In this document: one piece after another, positions 58,430 through 64,000 of the stretch
How the letters are laid out: each line of letters starts with the position of its first letter
How positions within the stretch are numbered: position 1 is the stretch's first letter
NCBI GenBank assembly: GCA_018350325.1
Contig: JAEVLN010000010.1
Coordinates: 2,790,001 to 2,854,000 of the forward strand
DNA from: Globodera rostochiensis
Taxonomy: Eukaryota > Nematoda > Chromadorea > Rhabditida > Heteroderidae
DNA length: 64,000 nucleotides
Direction: 5' to 3'
The notes under the pieces: model-generated
What the model saw: only the letters and a program-made list of their open reading frames with translations
Databases searched by the model: none
What the model was told of the DNA's origin: nothing
Made by a program: the position numbers and the translations under genes

Positions 58430-58620
58430 TAGGGTTCGGATAATCGGGTTGGGGCCGGGCGGGCTTTTTTCCGGGCAACCGGAAAGTGGCCGGGCGGGCT
58501 TTTCCGGGCGGGCTTTTTTCGATTTTTTGTCCGGGCGGGCTTTGCCGGGCGAATACCGGGCTTTAGCCCGGATTTTGGAAAAAATCCGAATACCGGGCAA
58601 TATTTAAAATTTTTTTGAAA
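58430..58620. repeat. GGGCCGGGCGGGCTTTT repeat, matched at 59480-59545
   Basis: Short words GGCCGGGCGGGCTTTTTTCC and CCGGGC recur in both places in the same orientation, either side of the hairpin-bearing sequence. They are probably parts of one interrupted element. Confidence 0.45.
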
Positions 58621-58671
58621 CAGCTTAAAGTTAGAGATTGATCATTCCTGATCATGTACGATATAGACCAG

Positions 58672-59410
58672 GGATGTGGTATCGTATCGTAATCGTAAAT
58701 TCGTAATTTAGAGCCATATCGTATCGTATTTTCGCTAAAAATCACCCGTATCGTAATTTTTGAGGCCCCAGATTCGGGAGGGGGTCGGCGGTGCCAATAG
58801 GCGCCGCCGAGAAAATCTTTTTGATTTTTGATGACTAGGGCTCGGAAACTCATGGAAATCCATATTTTTTTGCGAACTGGGGATGCCCTGAAATGCACGA
58901 AAAACCTTTAGCTTGATTTGAAGCTTCTAGGACCGATTTTTATATCCAGATTCCATATTTTTCCATATTTCGCGATTTATTTCCATATTTCGTCCATATT
59001 TTCCATTTATGTCCATATTTTTCATCCATATTTTGCATTTTAAGCCAAAAAATCGGTATATTTTGGCATTTTGCAAAAAATTTGTGATCTTAGCAAGAAA
59101 AATTTTGTTTTTATTTCATTTTCTTAAGAAATTTATTGAAAAAAGCGAAAAATAATTACAAAAGTTCAAAAAAGTCGCCAAAACACTTGAAAATTTGGAT
59201 ATGTATCTCATAGCAATTTTAACCAGTGATGAATGAATTTGAAGAATTTTGGGGAATCCATATTTTCTATTTTCATGTCCATATTTTATGGCCATATTTC
59301 ACGATTTTATATCCATATTTTTCCGAGCCCTATTGATGACAATTTGTAAAGAAAATTGGTCCAAAAATTACGAATTTTGCAAAGCAATTTTCTTTATAAT
59401 AGTTTGGCAT
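58672..59410. repeat. ATCGTAATCGTAAAT repeat with hairpin, interrupted
   Basis: CAGGGATGTGGTATCGTATCG to AGAAAATTGGTCCAAAAATTAC matches the segments at 1-180, 21066-21300 and 27160-27390, including a GATA-loop hairpin with AATA loop (58785). It is split at TTGATGAC by the element at 58836-59332. Confidence 0.75.
58836..59332. mobile_element. hAT-like non-autonomous element, TCCATATTTT family
   Basis: TAGGGCTCGGAAA and a TTTCCGAGCCCTA-type end are inverted (one extra T); TTGATGAC is duplicated exactly (58828-58835, 59333-59340). Both halves are filled with TCCATATTTTTCC words. It is inserted in a hairpin-bearing repeat. A fragment of the same family is at 60975-61085. Confidence 0.87.
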
Positions 59411-59572
59411 CCTGTTGGAAGTTAATTTAAAAATACGAACATGCAAAAATGACATAAAAATATTCGGAAAATATTCGGTTTTTTGGGGCCGGGCGGGCTT
59501 TTTTCCGGGCTACCTAAAAGGGGCCGGGCGGGCTTTTCAACATCAAGGATGTGCTTTGTTGCAGGCCAAGGC

Positions 59573-60487
59573 TGAGCTGGCCAGTCAGAGGGCTGCCTCA
59601 ATACACAGTGAAAACCCCCCAAAAAAAATTTGAAAATTTTAAATAAGTTGAAAATATTTTGAAAGACATTACGGTTGGCATCAACGAGGCGCTGGCGGCG
59701 GAGGAGGCTCAGAAACAGGCACAGATGACACTGGACGACATCAACGCCAACATCGAGAAGACAAAGTCTCTCTAAATTTAAAAGAAAATTGAAATAGGCC
59801 AAGCTTTGCTTGTACGGGAAGGGGGCGGGGGTTTAGTAGAGACCGGACAGAGCGATTTTTAAGGATTTGGATCACGGCCGTTTAAAAAATGATCCAACGA
59901 GATTGAAGAATGCTGCGTTAGGGTCGGGATCAGGAATGGACGTGATCGAAAAAAAATCCGTGACCGTGATCCGTGATCACGGGAAAGGAAAAAAAAAATC
60001 CGTGACCGTGATCCGTGATCACGGACCCCCAAAAACGCCGTGATTTGGCGTGATCCGTGATCACGTCCATCCCTGGTCGGGATCTCGACCAAATCCTAAC
60101 ATTCAAAAAGGCTCGGTCACGGTGTCGATCATTAATCCCGACGGGATCCCGGCTAACGGGATCCCGATCCCGTCCGGTCTCTACTGCCCACGGGTTTGAA
60201 GCTGGAACAAGGTTGTCCGGGTACGATCCCAAACCCCGTTTTTAAAACAGGTCTTGTCCTACCTTGATTAAATTCCAATCTAAAAATAATAAAAAACAAT
60301 AATCCGCCAATTTTGAAGATGTTTTAAAAATAAAAATATATTTTTAGCTCTCATTAAACGTGCCGACACGCTGGACCTGGAGCTGAACAACTTCCGCACC
60401 TCCATCGAGGAGCTCAGCGACCATATTGAACAGGTGGCCACCGAAATCGGCCGACGCATGGAATATCACGCCACCTGCGATGTCTGA
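59573..60487 (+). CDS. Coiled-coil C-terminus resembling laminin beta, partial
   Basis: Three pieces: QAKAELASQRAASIHSEN (about 59573-59626, after a TTGCAG acceptor); DITVGINEALAAEEAQKQAQ then MTLDDINANIEKTKSL (about 59664-59775); and RADTLDLELNNFRTSIEELS ... EIGRRMEYHATCDV then a stop (60348-60487, after TTTTTAG). The heptads and a Cys three residues before the end match the tail of laminin beta chains (human ends near YSTCL), where that Cys bonds to gamma. GC3 is very high. The second piece lacks a GT donor, and a 145-bp hAT-like element plus its host repeat sit in the last intron. The identity is an inference from composition and the C-terminal motif. Confidence 0.5.
59837..60183. mobile_element. 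Inverted-repeat element TAGAGACCGGAC...GTCCGGTCTCTA
   Basis: TAGAGACCGGAC is inverted at GTCCGGTCTCTA. The interior right side has GGGATCCCG palindromes. Flanks do not show an 8-bp duplication. A related end is at 56483-56495. It hosts the 145-bp nested element. Confidence 0.65.
59931..60075. mobile_element. Nested 145-bp hAT-like element, GATCCGTGATCACGG family
   Basis: CAGGAATGGACGTGATC and GATCACGTCCATCCCTG are inverted ends with one mismatch; GTCGGGAT is duplicated exactly (59923-59930, 60076-60083). The interior is CCGTGATCCGTGATCACGG words. Confidence 0.9.
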
Positions 60488-60489
60488 GA

Positions 60490-61280
60490 AACAATTTCAC
60501 CGCAAAATTTTAATTTCTCAAATTTTTGCCTTTAAAATTAAAAAAAGCAAATTTTGAGTTTGAATTTGAACTTTTTGAAATGTTTTACGAATTTAGAATG
60601 GTAAGATGAATTTTTTTTTTAATTCGTTTAGTTTAAATTTTGTTTTTTTTTAATTATTGAAAGTCATGAATTATGCCAAGTAGGCCCGTAGCCAGGGGGG
60701 GGGGGCATGCCCCCCCCCCCGAAATGAAATTTGAGGAAAAAAAAACAAGAGGGGGGACCCTATTGTTTCGCACTTTTAAACATTCTTTTTATTAAACTTG
60801 GCTTCTTGTTTATATTATTTATCGTTTATTAAATAATTCAACGTCTTTTCAAATCGATTAGTTATACTAAATCTTTATCAAAACATTTTAATTTATTTTT
60901 ATTAATGAAATTACTGACAAATGTTTAATATTGAAATCATCCGATTCCTCCTCTTCCTAGCCATTTGACCTGCATAATCCATATTTCGTCCATATTGTGA
61001 AATTTTTGTCCATATTTGGTCCATATTTGATCCATATTTTATGGCCATATTTCGAGATTTTTGTCCATATAATTCGCGGCCCTACTTATCAATAAACACC
61101 TTCATAATATGGTTGATGACATCGCGCTTACCGGAGGATGCAAGCCACGAATTTGATGTTGCCAAAGAAAAGCATGCACCTATGGGCACATGGGAACGGC
61201 CGGACGGTGTTGCACCCTCCGGCACAAAAGCAATTGGGCGTAGTTTTGCTGCAGGCGCCTAGAACAGGGATGTAACCCAG
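60490..61280. other. No gene seen; repeat fragments
   Basis: Contains AGGCCCGTAGCCAGGGGGG at 60682, similar to CAGGCCTGTAGCCAG at 49329 (a likely hAT-type terminus), a palindromic G10/C10 stretch, and the TCCATATTTT family fragment at 60975-61085. Confidence 0.5.
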
Positions 61281-61283
61281 GGG

Positions 61284-61500
61284 TGCCAAATGTCTTTTTT
61301 CAAGATTTGCCCTTTTTGGGGTATCCCAATCTTTAAAATGTCTTTTTTTCAAGATTTGTCATTTTTTGGGGTATCCCAATCTTTAAAATTTGAAATGTCC
61401 TTTTTTTAAAGATTTGTCCTTTTTTGGGGTATCACAATCTTTAAAATTTGAAATGTCTTTTTTTATAGATTTGTACTTTATTTGGGGTACACGTCCTTTT
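61284..61500 (+). repeat. Tandem repeat TTTGGGGTATCCCAATCTTTAAAATTTGAAATGTC
   Basis: About four 50-55-bp units after CAGGGGTGCCAAATGTC, itself a hAT-like terminus. The partner end was not found. Confidence 0.75.
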
Positions 61501-61849
61501 TTGTCCTTTATTTGAGATTTCTTGAGCTTTTTAAAGAATTTTAGTTTAAATTTTGAAAAATCTTTAGACAGCTGGCCAAATTTGTTAATTTTGACTCTGT
61601 CGGAACTCCCGTCCGATGATCAAATACTTTGATCATTTGGGGAATTGATCGGGGAAGGAAAAGTGATTGGGAAGGTTCCACCAATGCACACCCCCCCCCC
61701 CCCTCACAGCGGTTTTTACGCACCCCCTCCCCCTCATTGTCACCAAAATTGCGGTTGTCATTAACAACCACACCCAATGATCCCTCCAAAGTACGCCCAA
61801 TTCGCCCAATTACCCCGATCAATCACATTTCAATGTTGCGACCAAGCAA

Positions 61850-62090
61850 CATTTGGCCCCAAAACCTGTCCCCCCGTCATCACCCGACCTTTAGGGCCAC
61901 TTCTGAGGGATATTTAAGCGATAGCTGTCCCCCAATTATTGTTCTTTTGGTCACACATTTCACTGCGAATAAACTCCTGTTCAGTCCAGTGCCCAACGTC
62001 CCAATTGAACCCCTGCCCCCAAATCACACACCAAAAAACCTTCTGTGGCCCTGTCCCCACAGAAAGTGGCGACCCTAAGCAAAGGACCGT
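61850..62090 (+). repeat. Possible LTR 3' part and primer-binding site
   Basis: GATATTTAAGCG (TATA-like) at 61909, AATAAACTCC (polyadenylation-like) at 61968, then an end in CCCCACA followed five bases later by TGGCGACCCTAAGC, which starts with the TGG of a tRNA primer site. No gag/pol follows and no second LTR was found, so this is a suggestion only. Confidence 0.3.
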
Positions 62091-62234
62091 GGCGAACCGT
62101 GCAGCCGTGCCCGCCCGTGCGCGCCCAATCAGTGACCGTGCCCGACAACAGCATCAGTCAAGGCCGTGAACCGGACGCCGACCATCAACTCGGCTTTCTG
62201 GTGGAATTTTTGTAAAAGAAAAGGGGAAAAAGGT

Positions 62235-62480
62235 CTGTGGTAATTGTCCTACGTGGCAGTTACACCAGACCAAAAATTCAAGAACCGGGCGGGATTGTCC
62301 TACGTGGCATTCACGCTCGGGCAAACAACCAAGGGGCTTACGTTGTCGTTCTAAGTGACGATAACGTAAGTGGGCAACGGGCAAAAAGTGAAACGGGGCA
62401 GGAGCGGTCGAACAGAGTTCTACGTGGCTCTGTTCTTCCAAGTGTTCTGTTCGTTCTACGTGACGGACAGTACATCACAT
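62235..62480 (+). repeat. Irregular TCCTACGTGGCA repeat
   Basis: TCCTACGTGGCAGTTACACC, TCCTACGTGGCATTCACGCT, TTCTACGTGGCTCTGTTC and TTCTACGTGACGGACAG recur at intervals of 60-120 bp. Purpose unknown. Confidence 0.6.
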
Positions 62481-62514
62481 CAATCCGGAACGTCCGGAGC
62501 GATCAGTCGGTGAA

Positions 62515-62890
62515 CAACAAGTTCAAGCAGCCAACAAGTTCAAGCTGCAGAAATCGGTGAACCACAGGTTCAAGCAGCAGAAAGTCGGTAAACAACAAGT
62601 TCAAGCAGCAGAAATCGGTGTACAACAAGGTCAAGCAGCGTAAGGTCGGTAACAACAAGCACCAAACAGCACATCAGGTGCACCAAACAGCACAACAGGT
62701 GCACAAACGGCACGACACCAAACAGGCCTGGACAACAAGTCCAAGCAGCACAGCAAGTGCTCAAAGCTGCACCGACACCCATTCAGACGTGGACAACGAG
62801 TCCAAGCAGCACATCAAGCGCTCAGAGTGGAACAGACCCCAAACAAACCCTGGACAACGAGTCCAAGCAGCGCATCGAGAGTTCAAGTCA
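62515..62890 (+). repeat. Degenerate CAACAAGTTCAAGCAGCAGAAATCGGT repeat
   Basis: About eight diverged units; a GCACAACAGGTGCACCAAAC sub-repeat lies in the middle. Open frames through it are low-complexity and not supported as protein. Confidence 0.75.
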
Positions 62891-63147
62891 GCAACAACCC
62901 AAAAAATTTTGGATTTTATAAATATTTTTTTATATTTTGTAAATAATTTTGAATTTTATGATTTTATTAAGTTAATTTACTTATTTTATTTAAAATAATA
63001 ATATTTGCTCGCGCAGGGCTTTGAACTTGGCAGCTGCCTGCAGAGCCCCTCACTCACTACTGCAGTGGAGACAATTTGTTTATTCCCTTTGGCTGACGTC
63101 ATTCTCCACCATATAGGGGCAATAGCGGCCATTGCTCCCAATACACC

Positions 63148-63222
63148 ATTGGCCAAGTGGTTAGTGCTCTCGTCTCCTTCTCGCAGTGGTAGCGGGGGGT
63201 TCGGATCCTCGCAGCAGCGGAT
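63148..63222 (+). tRNA. tRNA-like sequence, probably SINE head
   Basis: A box TGGCCAAGTGGTTAGTGC and B box GGTTCGGATCC are well spaced (A to B about 50 nt) but no clean acceptor stem forms. It is followed by a body of AAGTCGCGCAG words (63255-63490), as expected for a tRNA-derived SINE. Confidence 0.45.
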
Positions 63223-63239
63223 GAATTTTTCGGATTAAA

Positions 63240-63490
63240 AATATTTTCGGCAAAGTCAAAAAAAGTCGCGCGGCTGCGCAAGTGAAATTTAAGATTTAAA
63301 TTTCGCAAAAAAGTCGCGCAAGGTGCGCGAGTACCTCGCGCAGTGAAAAAAAATTAAAATAATAAATAAATAAAATATAAATATTAAATAAGTCGCGCAG
63401 TAGAAATTTGCATAAAGTCGCGCAGTGCGCAAGATGCTCAAACGTCTTAAGATTTCGAAATTTCAAAAAATTTAAAAAAGTCGCGCAGCA
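63240..63490 (+). repeat. AAAGTCGCGCAG(TGCGC) interspersed repeat
   Basis: Six or more irregularly spaced AAGTCGCGC words, some extended as GTGCGCGAGTACCTCGCGC palindromes, separated by AT-rich sequence. Confidence 0.7.
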
Positions 63491-64000
63491 GCCCTGCCAA
63501 TAGGCTTGGGCTCAGGGACTCAGCTGGCCGGCGCTCAAACGGCTTGCGCTCAGCTAGCTGGCCGGCGCTCAATTTGCCGCCAACCCTCCCATACCTTTTG
63601 GCTTTGATGATGTCATTACCGTAATCCGGCGGAAAAGCAGGTAGTAACTACTAAGGTAACGTGAAAATGCAAAATTTATCGAGACTAGCTTCCGACCTTC
63701 GAGACCAGCAAGCTCTTTGCTTGGACCCCCCGCAAAGGTGCGCGGGGGGAGGGGTTTGGGAGTTTACAAATAAAAATACCAGAAACCAGAAAAGAGCTGT
63801 TTTTGACAATTCACTGTGTATCGGATCACAACTACTTCTGTCTAAGGTTGGCGGTTTCAAACCAAAAACGGGATTTCGGTTCCAGTTAACCGAGGACCGC
63901 AACTGTGTTTTGTCGTTTTGATTCTAAGACAGACCCCAAGTCCACACCCAAGGAACCGTTGCAACATGGAAGGTTTTAAAGCAAAGTTAAAGGCCTAAGC
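63491..64000. other. No gene seen
   Basis: GCTGGCCGGCGCTCAA is repeated twice (63522, 63558). Overlapping ORFs on both strands at 63651-63921 lack codon bias or splice context. Confidence 0.35.

Noticed and set aside
61041..61262. 73-residue ORF MAIFRDFCPYNSRPYLSINT
   Set aside because: Begins in the TCCATATTTT repeat and has no exon signals or family similarity.
63651..63921. Opposed ORFs of 83 and 86 residues
   Set aside because: No codon bias, no splice or start context; chance ORFs in moderately GC-rich DNA.

Overview
This is an AT-rich, intron-bearing eukaryotic window. Genes have short introns with GT donors and TTTNAG-type acceptors, exons that are GC-rich at third codon positions, and very little continuous coding sequence. 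The style is that of a nematode. A diverged ubiquitin with a C-terminal extension is reminiscent of the ubiquitin-extension proteins of plant-parasitic tylenchids, but the species cannot be fixed from the sequence. No bacterial operons, rRNA or CRISPR arrays are present. Almost every long continuous ORF is a tandem-repeat artefact; the real genes had to be read exon by exon.

Recognisable genes, left to right: the 3' half of an HP1-like chromodomain/chromoshadow gene (minus, 0.45-1.34 kb, with two further copies at 21.6 and 27.7 kb); a possible small secreted or neuropeptide-like precursor (minus, 4.5 kb); the 3' half of a Na+/H+ exchanger (plus, 8.2-11.6 kb); a decayed C2H2 zinc-finger gene (minus, 12.7-13.5 kb); a coiled-coil fragment (22.9 and 29.0 kb); a Polinton/Maverick DNA polymerase B fragment (minus, 36.8-38.5 kb); a ubiquitin-like fusion gene (minus, 40.0-41.6 kb); a MULE transposase tail (47.2-47.6 kb); a Merlin transposase N-terminus (55.5 kb); an ezrin/radixin/moesin FERM domain gene with lesions (plus, 56.1-58.4 kb); and a coiled-coil C-terminus resembling laminin beta (plus, 59.6-60.5 kb).

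The rest is repeats. (1) The 1-32 kb part is built from segmental duplications: blocks of 10.67-13.19 kb and 14.61-15.77 kb recur at 15.78-19.48 kb, and a 5-6 kb unit carrying the HP1 copies is repeated in tandem at 20.0, 26.1 and 31.0 kb. (2) A GC-rich minisatellite of about 57-60 bp occurs at six or seven sites. (3) A 127-bp satellite fills 32.4-36.8 kb with higher-order structure. (4) The 43-61 kb region is dense in non-autonomous DNA transposons. I could delimit eight with hAT-like termini (C/T)AG... and 8-bp target duplications or near-duplications, plus Tc1/mariner-like, Mutator-like and foldback-like elements, several nested.

The most unusual signal is a short hairpin (10-bp arms, GATA loop) found about twenty times inside otherwise unrelated elements. 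It shows compensatory base changes and a conserved AT-rich tail. Each hAT-like family pairs such a core, or a simpler one, with ends made of its own short self-complementary tandem motif.
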